Shown one piece after another: positions 26,201 through 37,142 of a DNA stretch of 64,000 nt. Under the pieces are notes generated by a model. It did no database searches and had not been told where the DNA came from. It saw only the letters and a program-made list of their open reading frames with translations. A program made the position numbers and the translations under genes. The number at the start of each line of letters is the position of its first letter. The stretch's first letter is position 1. Source of the DNA: Tachypleus tridentatus (Eukaryota; Arthropoda; Merostomata; Xiphosura; Limulidae); contig NC_134834.1 of NCBI RefSeq assembly GCF_004210375.1, positions 94,244,170 through 94,308,169 on the forward strand. Reading direction: 5' to 3'.

Positions 26201-28719
26201 AACCTAAAATTAATGTAAAAGGCCTCATTTATTAAACAATAACACTTCACTACAAGACAGTTTCATTGTAATAGCTACTGACAAGTGTTATTATTATTTT
26301 AATTGGTATTACATTGCATTTAAAAGCAAACAAAACTCTGCACTACTAAGGTGTTCGAGATCCAAACATACCAATATTTCTGTTCATTGGGTTGGTTTCA
26401 TGCATTACAAAAACACATTTTAACATCTCTAAACCAAATCTTGTAAAGTCTGATTAGTCAAAGTAACTACAGCTTCTAGTTGATTTATATTATAAGAAAG
26501 CATTATATATATAAAAAACATCATACATTGGTGTAAGGCATGAAATAAGAAAATATCTCCAATGAGTTAATTGAACAAGTTGACATATGATATCAGTATG
26601 AATAAATTTCAACATGAGGCAAGTACAGGTGAAGAACTTCACATTAATTGAAACTACGAAAGATAGTTTGAAAGGGTCATCCTGATGAAGAATCAAATGA
26701 ATTTGTTTCATCATACAAAACTAATTAACAATGAAATATTCATTGACATATATCATTTAAATACTTATGGACTTCAATGAAAGACTTTCTGATGTATTTT
26801 AGCAGAATTCAGTACATAATATAACCACATTATTAAGATATATAAAAAAACTAAGATGGCTCAAAATATATTTATTGTTTGATGACATTTATGACATTGA
26901 AATCTATAAGCCTTGTACTTATATTTATTTTTAATTTTAAAGAAGACAACAAGCCACCTTTAGGATATTAGAGATTTTAAATCTCTATGAATAGTTTATG
27001 CATCTCAAATAAAAGTGATTGTTACACGCTTTTCATCAGGATGATAGGTATGAGAGGATTCTCATCTCATTTGGAAATAATGTTTTTGTTGCCTTGTTGC
27101 AGACTTCAAACATTTTTCATAATGGAATTCATTTGCAAAAATAGCATGGGAACAACCAGTTTCATTCAACATTTAATAACCAGAAAGAAATAAGGACTTG
27201 TGAGAAGAATGATGGTGAAGCCATAATAAGCAGTAATACATTGATCATGAGTCAGCTTCTGGTAAACTGTGTGTGTGGATGTTTATGAACACAAGTTATA
27301 GTACTTCTTGAATTGAAAATACCCCCTAAGGTGACAATGCACACTGTCTGTCCAGAGGATGTTTTGTATCCATGTTTCATTTAGTTATTGAACTGGCCAG
27401 AAGCCACGCAAAAAGATGAACTGCAAAGATTGATTATCAATCATCCTCAGCAGCAAGTTGACATTTGAAGTTACAGACTTAAGTGATTTTGTTTCCTTAT
27501 TTTCCAGTTTGTGAAAAATCTGCAAATCAAAATCTTGAGCAGCATCTTTTTCACTCCTTGCCTCAAAATGTTTCTCATCCTAATCTTTTGTATTCTGAGC
27601 AAACTTCATTTCTGTTTCCACAGATATCTGTTTGAATAAGAATCTTGTTTTACAGAGGTAGTTTCCATGATGTAACAAATCAGTTTTTTAACATTTTAGG
27701 ACAATTGTGTGGAATTGGACATCTACCCTCTTTTTAGAATTATCTTTTGAGTAAAATATTACTTCCATTGTTGTTTGTTTATTTATTTTTCTGAATTTTG
27801 TGCAAAGTTACACAAAGGCTGTCTGTGCTAGCCTTCCCTAACTTAGCAGTGAAAGACTACAGGGAAGGCAGCTTGTCATCACTGCCAACTTTGGGCTACT
27901 TATTTACTAATGAATAGTGGGATTGACCATCACATTATACTGCTTCCATGGCTGAAAAGGCAAGCATGTTTGGTGTGATGGGAATTTGAAACCTCGATTT
28001 TAGATTATAAGTGCCCTAACCATCTAGCCGTGCTGGGCCACAACTGCCATTTTTGCACAGCACAGTAAACAACAATCCTGGTTTTATTATTGTCACTAAT
28101 CTTGTATTTTTGAAATACCGAATAAAAAGAAAAAAAAACAATGCCAAGTTACATTAAAGCTAATTTAGGTGCATACTATAACATAGTTTTGGAACACACT
28201 GTATCATGTCCAAATAGTTCTGGGTAGAACTTACAACTCAATGTGCCTCTGATAAAATATTCCTCTTAGGAAAGTAGTTCTTACAATATAATCATTTTGG
28301 ATGTGTAATAAATGTATTCTATTACAGCAGGGTTGCCTCAAGGTAGTAAATTAATAGGTTCTCGAATTTGAAAAGAGAGTTCAAGAATAGTGTTAACCAA
28401 AGCAATAAAACTAAATGCAGAACAGGCTACTTTGTAAAATGATAAATTACACTAAAATGCTTGGTGTTGTAACAGCATTACCTTTATCCTCATCAACTCT
28501 GATGACCACCACACATTCACTTCGACCAACTCTAATAAGTTTGTTGATGGATCGAATACGTCGGCGTGACAGCTCTGACAAAAGAATCATCCCTTCAATA
28601 TTGTTATATTCTAACAAATGTACATAAGCACCCATTTCAGCAATTGATCGAACATTAACCATGACAACATCTTCCACTTCTGGATACTGTTGACTGTAGA
28701 ACCGACATGACAGAGGCAT
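11082..28719 (-). CDS. EIF2S1: Eukaryotic translation initiation factor 2 subunit alpha (eIF2 alpha), seven coding exons
   Basis: Alpha subunit of the eIF2 GTPase heterotrimer, which brings initiator Met-tRNA to the 40S ribosome; its phosphorylation by stress kinases shuts down general initiation. The coding exons are 28719-28482, 26203-26124, 20244-20096, 18915-18809, 14051-13954, 12982-12839 and 11231-11082. They join in frame through six GT-AG introns into 966 nt, or 321 residues plus TAG. The mammalian protein is about 315 residues. Residues about 15-88 form the S1/OB fold, about 92-185 the helical domain, and about 186-300 the C-terminal alpha/beta domain, followed by an Asp/Glu-rich tail. 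The regulatory loop reads [10 protein letters not shown], with the kinase-target Ser at residue 51 counting Met (plus-strand 28567-28569). The kinase-docking stretch [10 protein letters not shown] spans the first coding junction. The start is chosen because MPLSCRFY matches the family N-terminus and the ATG lies three bases after an acceptor. The introns carry several transposon remnants. Identification is near certain. Confidence 0.97.
12147..12226. mobile_element. MITE-like hairpin in an eIF2 alpha intron
   Basis: Left arm (from 12149) tagggtttttggaaagtcac and right arm (ending 12224) gtgactttccgaacaccctg are near-perfect inverted repeats of about 25 bp. They are separated by about 30 bp, with TA at both outer edges. 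This is the layout of a very short non-autonomous Tc1/mariner-type element. Confidence 0.6.
12839..12982 (-). CDS. EIF2S1: eIF2 alpha coding exon 6
   Basis: This is a 144-bp, 48-codon exon between TTGCAG and GTATGT, in phase 0 at both ends. It encodes [25 protein letters not shown] and GGVFNVKNP. The INLIAPP and TTTT stretches are typical of the C-terminal domain. Confidence 0.96.
13954..14051 (-). CDS. EIF2S1: eIF2 alpha coding exon 5
   Basis: This is a 98-bp exon between TCATAG and GTAAGG. It encodes [19 protein letters not shown] and ENMPIK, the start of the C-terminal alpha/beta domain. [11 protein letters not shown] is strongly conserved in the family. Confidence 0.96.
15640..18250 (+). 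mobile_element. Penelope-like element with inverted partial copy
   Basis: The plus-strand body (about 16470-18050) reads, with stops, as a Penelope-like reverse transcriptase. It has DKGIA-type N-terminal residues, [14 protein letters not shown] (16881 on), [14 protein letters not shown] (17089 on), and a YVGT where YVDD is expected at 17191. A C-terminal GIY-YIG endonuclease segment ([19 protein letters not shown]) lies near 17810-17870. The left part, 15640-16470, is the reverse complement of 17470-18250 (endonuclease plus terminal region). The pair therefore flanks the RT as an inverted repeat, an arrangement known for Penelope-like pseudo-LTRs. It is inactive by mutation and sits in an eIF2 alpha intron. 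Confidence 0.85.
15971..16255 (-). pseudogene. GIY-YIG endonuclease end of the inverted Penelope-like copy
   Basis: This 94-codon open frame carries [14 protein letters not shown] and [12 protein letters not shown], then [12 protein letters not shown]. These match the Penelope-type GIY-YIG domain with its Cys/His residues. The Gly of the usual IGET is Ala here. The frame corresponds to 17690-17960 on the other strand. Alone it is a truncated C-terminus with no reverse transcriptase. Confidence 0.75.
18355..18476 (-). mobile_element. SINE family 2 copy
   Basis: A tRNA-derived short element whose reverse complement has the B box ggtttgattcc. The plus strand shows agcaaagccacatcgggct, accgaggggaatcaaaccct and a ctgtactagcgg end. 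It is related to the copies at 43.5, 48-49 and 50.8 kb. Confidence 0.75.
18809..18915 (-). CDS. EIF2S1: eIF2 alpha coding exon 4
   Basis: This is a 107-bp exon between TTCTAG and GTACTG. It encodes [15 protein letters not shown] and then [14 protein letters not shown], the link from the helical domain to the C-terminal domain. It ends one base into an Asp codon. Confidence 0.96.
20096..20244 (-). CDS. EIF2S1: eIF2 alpha coding exon 3
   Basis: This is a 149-bp exon between TTTCAG and GTACGT. It encodes the helical domain, with SILRHVAG, the family hallmark [10 protein letters not shown] and YDVFKHAVS. It ends within the Ser codon (TC|T), which the next exon completes. Confidence 0.96.
21480..22510 (+). 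mobile_element. Penelope-like element, 3' remnant
   Basis: Interrupted frames include [15 protein letters not shown] near 21570 (the RT FLD block) and [20 protein letters not shown] (about 22013-22072), the GIY-YIG endonuclease signature. These are followed by [21 protein letters not shown] terminal repeat-like end near 22420-22500 resembles an inverted piece at 21490-21520. Its sequence differs from the 15.6-18.3 kb element, so a second family is present. Confidence 0.7.
23880..26010 (-). mobile_element. DIRS-type (tyrosine recombinase) retroelement remnant
   Basis: Read on the minus strand, broken frames follow the DIRS order. An RNase H-like region ([15 protein letters not shown], near 25570-25525) is followed by a stretch [16 protein letters not shown] (near 25330-25285), as at the end of DIRS RNase H. 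Lower down is a tyrosine-recombinase-like block [18 protein letters not shown] (near 24485-24430) containing the Arg typical of the catalytic RSD motif. Many stops and frameshifts. It lies in the eIF2 alpha intron 26123-20245 and gives it strong strand asymmetry (purine-rich plus strand). Confidence 0.6.
24049..24114. repeat. Three-copy tandem repeat, about 21 bp
   Basis: The unit tgatcctaaccacagtgata is repeated three times with small length differences. It lies inside the DIRS-like remnant. Confidence 0.8.
26124..26203 (-). CDS. EIF2S1: eIF2 alpha coding exon 2
   Basis: This is an 80-bp exon between a TTTTAG acceptor and a GTAAGT donor. It completes the split Gly codon and encodes [13 protein letters not shown] followed by a Lys-rich helix, ending in phase 0. 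YIDLSKRR is invariant in animal eIF2 alpha and contributes to the kinase-docking surface. Confidence 0.96.
27771..28041 (-). mobile_element. SINE family 1 copy in eIF2 alpha intron 26204-28481
   Basis: Plus strand shows the reverse of the SINE-1 body: cttccctaacttagcagtg, gggattgaccatcacattat, then the tRNA-like head ending agccgtgctgggcc. The B box is degraded. Moderately diverged. Confidence 0.85.
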
Positions 28720-28722
28720 GAC
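28482..28722 (-). CDS. EIF2S1: eIF2 alpha exon with start codon
   Basis: The exon begins after a CTTTTCAG acceptor with GTC and then the start ATG (28719-28717), so only 3 nt of 5' UTR lie in it and at least one non-coding exon must exist upstream. G at -3 is a favourable initiation context. It encodes 79 residues plus one base, covering most of the S1 domain and the phospho-Ser loop. The donor is GTAATG at 28481-28476. Confidence 0.96.
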
Positions 28723-29879
28723 CTGAAAAGAACATAGCAAACACCCATGGAAAACTTTCTTTATTTAAACAACTTTGATTTAAAATGTTATCATATTTTA
28801 ATCACAGAAAAAGTATCAGTATTAGTTTTGATCTTCAATACAGAAGAACAATTTATGTAAAGGAAGTCAGAATGAATAAGGCAGTTGACTAAATCATCAA
28901 ACGGAATACTACTTATTTGGAGAAAATCTGTTGAACTCACTTTCAAGCTATAAGAAAGTTTGACCTTTTTATAAATCTTAATTTCTACCTTATGTTACCA
29001 AAGTAGGCAACTTGAAGCACACTATTCTAAAATAATATTATCAGTAGATATATACATTGATTGTAAAAGACAACAGACAAAAAAAACAACAACTAATCTT
29101 TCAAGCAGCTATTGTTTTTATTGTTTATGTTTATAATTAAAAGATTATTAGTACTCTGAAACCATTATGTGTAAACATTTAAAAGCTATATGTACCAACA
29201 GTAATAATTCAAATGTCACAATTACAAACATTATACTTAAAGAACCTCAGATGTCAAAACATGCTTTCTGAAACCAAATATGAAATAAATGAAGTAACCA
29301 AAACTAGTAAAACTAAACAAGACAGAAATCAGCAAGTCCATATTCACAATAGAAATCTAACCACAAAAGAGAAAACAAAATACATAAAAATGTAACTTCA
29401 TGTCAATATGAAAAGCCTGAAACTCATAAGCATAAAGCTAAAGCAACTTTATTTAAGACCAATGTAACTATATTACAATTAAATGCTAATTTCACTGTTT
29501 ATTATTTTACCAAAAGGACTAACATTATAAGAATAAAATACTTACTCAGACCCACTTGGCATCCTATGATGAGCAAGACAGTGTGATCATAACATCACAC
29601 ATATTAACACACTACTGCCAGTATTTACACAAAGACAATTCACAACTTTTTTTAATGTATAGAGAACTTACTTGTAGAATAAAGTTTTAACACAAAGTAA
29701 CTAGCAATCTTCAACAATATACTTCATTATCTTACTGGTCTTGATAAATGGGCATAAAGTTGTTAACACAAATTAACAACAGAAATAATTACAGAGTTAC
29801 AATAGTCGACTTTACCTGAAATAATAAGATATTTTTAAGCGCACTGTTAAAACACATTACAAAACTACTCTATATTTTA

Positions 29880-31190
29880 TGAAAACCAAGGATGTTGGGA
29901 TTAACAGTGATGGGCAACCAACAGAATCCTGCAAAGGGTGTTCCAACTCAGAGTAAGGATCCAAGGGAGGTGGTGGTGGAGAGAGGGACAGAAAAAGATG
30001 ACACCAAACCTGGCAGGATGAGTTGGAGAACACCAGAAAAGAAGAATGATTTTTATGGATGTGACAAAAGCATTTATAGTAGTAAGCTAAGAATAGATCA
30101 ACAGGGAACATATGAATGGAGGAAAGACAACCTGTGATAATGTTCAATCAGCCTGGAACATGACTAGTTATGAAACTCACTCAAAATCAGGAACTAAGGA
30201 AACCTAGAGTATGTGCTACTTTGACAGCTGATATAAGAGGGGGAAAGAATTACAGGGATGCCTCTTAGATAGTAATTAAGTTAAAGGTGTGGTAAGCAGA
30301 GAATACCCTCTCAGGAACTAAAAGCCAGAAGTTATACCATCATTCAGAGATGATATATATCCAGAGTGAGAGAGGAGAATCCATAATTAGGTGAAAGCCC
30401 AGTTTAGGAGGAGGTAAAAGAACACTGGATGTAGTAGCAGAGGTACTTTCAGTACATAAAGTAAGTGCAAGGTGCAAAACATAGCAACTAGAAAACAAAA
30501 ATTTAGTAATCAAAAGTAGAAAGGTTGGACACAGCTAAGACTAGTGAAAGAGAATTACCAGGTGAAAGAGAAATGTGGTCAGGGTGAAGAAGAATCATGG
30601 ACAGGAGAATTAGGATGTGGAGAAAGATATCTAGAACATAAACCTTGATCATCCACAGGCAAGGCTGAAATCACAAATGGAGATAAAAAAACTCACCATC
30701 CAATAAAGTGTTACGACTAAGAAGTGATGGAGAGAAGAGAGGTAAGTCATCGGACACCAGTCCCTGATTTTAAAGAAATAGAAAAGTAAGAGAAAAAATC
30801 CATAGAGCGACCTATGAACCCTCTCTCAAGACGTTGAAGGTTTGCAAATATCATGAGGAATGTGAAAGGAAACCAGCTGGGACCAAAGAAGGAAGAGTTC
30901 GCAATGTAAACCTGTAGGTGGAGATTGGTGCTCAAAGTGAGTCTCTTCAGTTTCAGGCAAATAAATGGGAAAGTTATCAGAAGGGATGAAAATGGAAAGT
31001 TCCAAGTATAAGTGGACATCACCAAACAATGGAAGGCCATCATGTGTTTCATTGAACATTCCAGCAGAAATATGGTTAATTTCTATTGCATCAGATTCTT
31101 TACTCACATCAGCTTTAGAAGTATTCACATCAAGTTGTAAATATGTTGAATATAACAAATTCAATTACATAAAAACTGAAAACTTATGAA
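29880..31190 (-). mobile_element. Purine-rich remnant, possibly DIRS-type
   Basis: It has the same strong strand asymmetry as 23880-26010, and frames on the minus strand are longer than in flanking DNA. Segments such as YNFWLLVPERVFSA resemble the DIRS RT/RNase H linker only loosely. It may be the upstream half of the same family, inserted separately. The assignment is weak. Confidence 0.3.
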
Positions 31191-31469
31191 AAATTACAAA
31201 TCCTAGAAAACTCAAAACACAACAATGCCTTTCAATGCTGAGTTAAAAATGGGAAGATTGAGTCAGTATGCATGGAAGCTTGTCACACTCATACTGGGAG
31301 AATGTTCTGCCACATAATGATGTAATCATGCAGTGGCATAAATTCACAAGTTGAATATTTTCATTGTACTGGTAGATTACAAATCTCTTTGATAGAATAT
31401 TTGACTAAAATAGCAAAGAAGCTATCTGTGTAATAAGGTGAGGTCACCTTTTGTAACTATTTACAGTTC

Positions 31470-31720
31470 TAAAGTAGTTAGTTATTTGTGCTGAAACACC
31501 TTTTTTGACTTGTAATCAGTGCGTATACAAATGTACACCCTAAAATTATATCAGGTTTGCAATTAGTAACAACTGCTTCATGGTTTAGTGATTTATCTAC
31601 TATCATTCCAAGACTTTTTGTTGTCTTTTTTACATTCACACTACTAAGTGAATTCCAAGCTATAGTAAACATACGATTGAATTAATAGCTGAAATGCATT
31701 ACCTCACACTTACTATAATT
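31470..31720 (-). mobile_element. Non-LTR (CR1/Jockey-type) reverse transcriptase fragment
   Basis: The minus strand reads MTFNYSKCEVMHFS (with a stop), then LGMIVDKSLNHEA and CKPDIILGC. This matches the LG-V-D--L-w segment after the palm domain in LINE reverse transcriptases, which is followed by a Cys/Lys-containing helix. It is a short fragment, not functional. Confidence 0.5.
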
Positions 31721-33480
31721 AAAGGTCATTTGCTAAACATCAGTCCAACTTGCAAAGTTAATCTGCAATACCTCAATATCCTAAACAAAACTAAATATAC
31801 CCGATGATGTATAAGCAGCAGCAAACTTTATTAAATAAAGCTCTAGCCATACGTTTAAGTCCAGGCCTGCAGTTGAACTTTAGATTTTGTCAAGATTTTG
31901 TAGATGTATTAATGAATTTAAGAAGTTTTACATTTATTTCACTTATAGGGGCAAAATTAGTAGCTTAAAAATTTAACTATGTAGTATTGCGTAAAATATC
32001 AAATCTTTCTTCATTATTCCTTTTGTTAAAGTTGGATAACATATATTTCAAAGACAATATAATACAGAAAAATAATCACATTAGTATTTATGTAATGATA
32101 ACAATACTAACAAATTGAATTGAATGAAAATAAATTTGGAAATGTACTTTAGATAAAATTCTACAGTGAAGTTGTCTTTTGGTGGTATACATTTATGAAT
32201 ATGATATTAAGTAAACACTAGTCCACATGCATCTTATATTGCATTCTTGTTGGGTTTTTATTCATCAAAGTTAAAACTTAAACTTGTGAAAATTATTATT
32301 CACATTTCAACACACACTGGAAAACATCAGCAAACATTTGCCTCGAAATCTCATGTTCAAAGCAGCCTATCATTAGTTTGTGATATGCACAACCTCCACC
32401 CGTCATAGATTTCATATCTAACAGAAAACGTACGCAGCCCAGCTAGCCTTTAAACACTTCCATTCTTAAGTGTCTCCAAAAATCTTTATATGATACAGTG
32501 GTAACTGAAATTAGTTTCTACAGCACTTCAAAATTTTTTAATCAGAATGACAAATCATCTGTTTCCATATCAGTTCAGATTTCTTATCCATAACAGTGAT
32601 CTCCAACTAGTCATCATTTTGTTCTTTTCTGCTACCAACGTTTAACATATAGTGAATAAAATATTTTGTGTACATGCTTTATATAGCGTATGGTTTAGTA
32701 TTATATATCATTGTGTATTCTAGGCTTGGAATTTCATGGTGGCTTTGATATGCATTTTCTTGGCTCAAGATAAAAATGAAAGTATGAATCTGTGTGTGCA
32801 CTGTTGGCCTTGTGGTAAGCTGAGGTTATAACACTGATTTCATACTACCAGGTTATATATCGGCTGAGGAAGTCACATTCTAAATGAAAACATTTTATGA
32901 TATGAAAATAGAAAGTTATATATTCTTGAATCATATCAGCTTAGGAGAGTTTTAACTCAATACTTTATGGTTAAAAAGGAGAGTATTGGGTGAATCTTCA
33001 GCCAAAGCAAGTATTTTAACATTGAAATTCATGAACTGGAAATATAAATAAAACTAAAACAGTCAGCATAAAATAAAAACATGTATGCAATAAATAAAAG
33101 ACCAGCTTTTCCATGCAGTATGATTTTTTTTCATTGAAATATAGAATTTCATCTGATTCCAAATAATCCTAGTGGCAGAAAATTACAAGAGATAATAAAT
33201 AGACATTTCTTCAACTGGTAGATGTAATTAGTATTGTCCATCAAAATATATTTGGAACTTGGGTAATTTATTAATATAAAGAAACAAAACAGTTTCATGG
33301 AAAGTAACATTTTTAAATGAGCTTATAATGCTAAAGTACAAAGGAAAAATTATCTCAATACTTCAGTCTTTGTTCATAATGACCTAAAATCTGAGACTTG
33401 GTAATTCAACCAAAACATGAAAAAACAAGTTTCATTATTGTAAACTGTAAAGTTGAATACTTGGGATGTGAACATTGGAA
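31720..33480. other. Non-coding AT-rich sequence
   Basis: No coding exon, RNA gene or repeat was recognised. It is probably within the 5' intron of eIF2 alpha. Confidence 0.4.
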
Positions 33481-33960
33481 ACTTACTTCTCATATGAGAA
33501 ATACTGGCACTGTGGAACAGAAGAATTTAATACAGATGTGATTATTGGATCATTCAGCTGAAGGTTTAATTTTAGATATGTTTAAAGGATTTTTTTCAAT
33601 TTATGAAATAGAGAGGCCATTCTTAACTCTGTATGAAATTCTGATGAAGCCCAATTTACACTACTGATGTAGGTTTAGCTCCCTTATTATAAAAGAATAT
33701 CAATAAATTAGAAAGAGTAGGGTGTAATTTTTAATATAATATTTTGAAACCACTCTATAGGATGTTTTAAGTTTTGGACTTGTTCATTATGGAGCTCAGA
33801 AGAATTAGAAATGCCTTAATCCAAATTTATAATGTTCTTAAAGATGTTGATAATATACCTATCAACATCTCTCTAGGAGACTGATTTAATAAAATTACCT
33901 CATGGGAGGTTGACACTTTGAAAAGATACATGCACAACAGAAATGGGTAATTTAACATGT
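33480..33960 (+). mobile_element. Possible LINE 3' coding fragment
   Basis: Broken frames read LTLYEILMKPNLHY, like the LY-tLVRP-LEY block at the end of LINE reverse transcriptases. Further on is ALIQIYNVLKDVDNI, like the Yk-Lkg-d block. Several stops intervene. Low similarity. Confidence 0.35.
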
Positions 33961-35930
33961 ACAATAGAAATGGGTAATTTAATTGATTAATCAGTATAAC
34001 CAAGTAAACAAATTAAAAATAGTGTTTCTAATTACAACTGTTTTCAATAACTCTTAACACTGAATTATGATTAAATGAATTGACATTATAGTTACTTTGA
34101 ATGTCATCAACATAAACAACTAATCAATGTGAATTGTACCAATTACTGCTGTGCTTGATCATTCCAACTCAAGTAATCAAAATACTGACGCTGTTAAGCA
34201 CAAAGTTACATATGGCTTCGTCCACTGTAGTTATTAAAACCAATTTTTTGGCACTATACATTTTTTTTTAAGTTAAAGCTTGCTAAACCCTGGACCAGTA
34301 TGGGGCTGGAGAATGTGTGTGTGCATGTGGGGGTTCTCACGATTACAGGGTGCCAAATTCAACTCCCATTACCAGTAAATTTGCCTGACCTGTCCTTGTT
34401 ATGGAAATGCTGCTAAGACTACATGTCACAAGCTTTTAACTGTTGACTAGAGGGCAGAATTTGTTACATTTCTCTGTTGTTTATTGTTGATAAGCGATTG
34501 AGTAAAAGGCAGGGAACTCCTACAGCATTCTTTGTCAACCATTTGTTTTGTTATTGATGGTGAACTGCAGACTTGAGGGAAATAGATTGGCTATATGCTT
34601 GTATGTACAATGTTTTGAGGAACACTGTATTAATTGTTTAACCAAATGTGATCAATAAATGAGGCTGTTAATTAAATTATTAGCAAATACCACTAGTCAC
34701 CCAGCTCCAGTGAAGACTCAAATTTACTAAGAAAAATTTATTTGTGCTCTCAAATTTAAGTCTGCAATATGATACTTGTTGTTAGCCAAACTTCCTGCGT
34801 ACCTATTTTTGAATAAGTGAAAAGTACATATAAAAAAGTGTTTGAAATGATCCACATGTATTTAATTTCTTTTTGATGTGTTGCTTAGGAGAAGAATGTC
34901 CTTGATTAGCTAAATAGTCTACTACCACCTTTATTACTTCTATTCTTAAATCTTTTACTTGTAGAAGCTCTTTAATTAAACACAAGTTATCTTCAGTAAA
35001 AACAAAGTATTTACTTAATATGTTTAATATATTTAAAGAATTATATTTACATAAATATTTGATTAAAACAAATGTTCTCTAAAACACAAATACAGAAAAA
35101 AAAGTAAAATAATTGTCACTACTTCATAAAATTCCCCAAAAAATCATATAATGTATTTGTCTGGGAAACAACTATTTAGTTTCTCAAAATACAATATACT
35201 TGCATCTGTTCAATCATACTCCCAGCTGTGATGAATTTACAAAAAGAAAAACATTAAGTTTATGATACAATACTTACAAGGTGTTTTACTATTAGACAAA
35301 CTGGTATTGATTGGGGCTGCATGGGGTCATATAACTTGGAAGGGAAGTTTCTTGAAATGATTCTGGGTGTTTGTTTGGTTGTTTTTTTAAATATTATGCA
35401 GCAAGACAAGATTTCAGAGACCCAACCACAGGAGCTGCAGTTTTTGATTTATTATCAACCACTAATGAGGATGGGGTTGCAAGAGTTAAAGATAAAAATG
35501 ATTTGGGAAAGAGATATTATTGCATAATTTAACAAATTTGCAGTATAATTATAAAATCACATCACTCAATCAACTAGTACTACTAATAGTACAGTAAAGC
35601 TAGTCTAGTTCAGAAAGCATCAGAATTTATTGTAATGTGTGCTGCATGTTATACAACGCTGCACTTATGATTTCAAATTACACGGAAACTCAGAATCACC
35701 AGGCTATTAACATTTTACTCATGAGAAATCCTAAAGTTTAGGCCTTTAAATTATAACATTTAAACTATAGTCTCAGTCTACACAACGAAAAGAGCGACAC
35801 TTTTTATTTTAAACAACATTTTAAAAAGAAAGTATGTATTCGACAGTGAATTCCAATTGCACCATGTTTTATTCTGTAATTACAAGCGTATTACTATCAC
35901 TAGTCAGTAAAAAAATACAAGTTACAAAAC
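33960..35930. other. Non-coding AT-rich sequence
   Basis: Nothing recognised. The frames at 34803-34985 and 35321-35527 have no family resemblance or splice context. Confidence 0.4.
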
Positions 35931-36100
35931 ACGTACCTGAATTTGACTGAAGAATCAAGTTACGATATAATTATGAATCCTCAAGCTATAAATAAAATAT
36001 AGAACACATACATATATATATCTTTTCACCAGATATTTATCTGACAAAAGTAAGCTTACTCGTTAATAATATTTGCGTCAATACCCTTTCGCGTACGGAA
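35931..36100 (-). promoter_or_regulatory. Candidate 5' non-coding exon end and upstream region of eIF2 alpha
   Basis: The first coding exon begins 3 nt before ATG, so a 5' UTR exon must lie at higher coordinates. The best donor I see is CAG|GTACGT (GT at 35936-35935, exon end 35937). It would give a first intron of about 7.2 kb. A few CpG-containing words (gcgtac, ttcgcg) sit just upstream at 36070-36145. The transcription start is not determinable from the sequence. Confidence 0.25.
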
Positions 36101-36240
36101 TTACATTTAAAAGTATTATATTAGTACTATTAGTAGCTTCGCGTAGAAAAACATAATCATACTATACCTTCAAAAAGTAATCACTGCCATCTAGGCATAA
36201 AAATAACGAAATAAATTTTACTAAATCATTATTTTTTATA

Positions 36241-37142
36241 CGAGGGCTGTTCAAAAAATACGCGGACTGACGTCATAAAACAAAATGTACTTTATTTAGA
36301 AGTTACAGGTCTGGGACCCCTTTAAAGTACTCTCCTCCCCAACGCACACACTTATCCCAACGATGTTTCCACTTGTGAAACAGTCCTGTTACGCTTCTTT
36401 TGTAATGTCCTCCAGCTCCTTCGTCGCATTTGCCTTAATCTCGGGAATCGTCTCAAATCTTCTTCCTTTCAAGGGTCTTTTGAGTTTGGGGAACAAGAAA
36501 AAATCGCAAGGAGCAAGGTCAGGTGAGTAGGGGGGTGGAAAAGAACAGTGATCAAGTGTTTCGCAAAAAACTCACGAGTTCTGAGGCAATTTAGCAGCAA
36601 CACGGTGCATCTTCAATTTTTCGGTCAAAATCTCGTAACAAGATCCAACTGATATCCCACACTCTTCAGCAAGCTCCCTGACAGTCAGACGTCGATTTGC
36701 CCGCACCAGGGTGTTGATTTTGTCGACGTGTGGGTCGTCAGTTGACGTGGAAGGACGTCCATGACGCTCATCATCTTCAATGGACTGTCGACCATCCTTA
36801 AAACGTTCATGCCACTTGAAACATGCTGTACGCTTCATAGCCACATCACCGTAAGCCGTGTTAAGCATAGCAAAAGTTTCAGTCGCAGATTTTCCAAGTT
36901 TAGCACAAAATTTCACAGCAAGTCGTTGCTCCTTCAGGTCATTCATTCTGAAATCCGCCAAACGAAAAAATTGCACTTCACTTAAAATTGCGTAGCTAAT
37001 ACACAAATTAAGATATTTGCAATCGGGAAATGGCGTCGTAATCAGCTGATCTGTGCAAACCTAGCAACACCAAGCGGATTTCCCTGGAACCAACTGGAGC
37101 CGCGCAATTCAAACAGTCCGCGTATTTTTTGAACAGACCTCG
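36241..37142 (-). mobile_element. Internally deleted mariner element
   Basis: Inverted repeats of 29 bp (cgagggctgttcaaaaaata plus cgcggactg) lie at 36241-36269 and 37114-37142. They differ at one position, and both ends are flanked by TA (36239-36240 and 37143-37144). Full mariners are about 1.3 kb; this one is 902 bp. The transposase reads from 36946 through the paired helix-turn-helix region. It then jumps from about HRVAAK to about REFFAKH, losing the centre of the catalytic domain. The remaining C-terminus holds the YSPDLAPCDFF block with a frameshift just before it. It is a non-autonomous derivative. Confidence 0.92.
36572..36946 (-). pseudogene. Mariner transposase N-terminal half
   Basis: These are 124 codons from MNDLKEQRLAVKF. 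They include CFKWHERFKDGRQSIEDDE and GRPSTS, the classic mariner motifs, then VRELAEECGISVGSCYEIL, the second helix-turn-helix. The frame stops at TGA right after the internal deletion junction, so the catalytic domain is not translated. It would encode a DNA-binding-only protein if expressed. Confidence 0.9.

Noticed and set aside
36060-36150. CpG-island promoter
   Set aside because: Only a handful of CpG words over less than 100 bp; not enough for an island.
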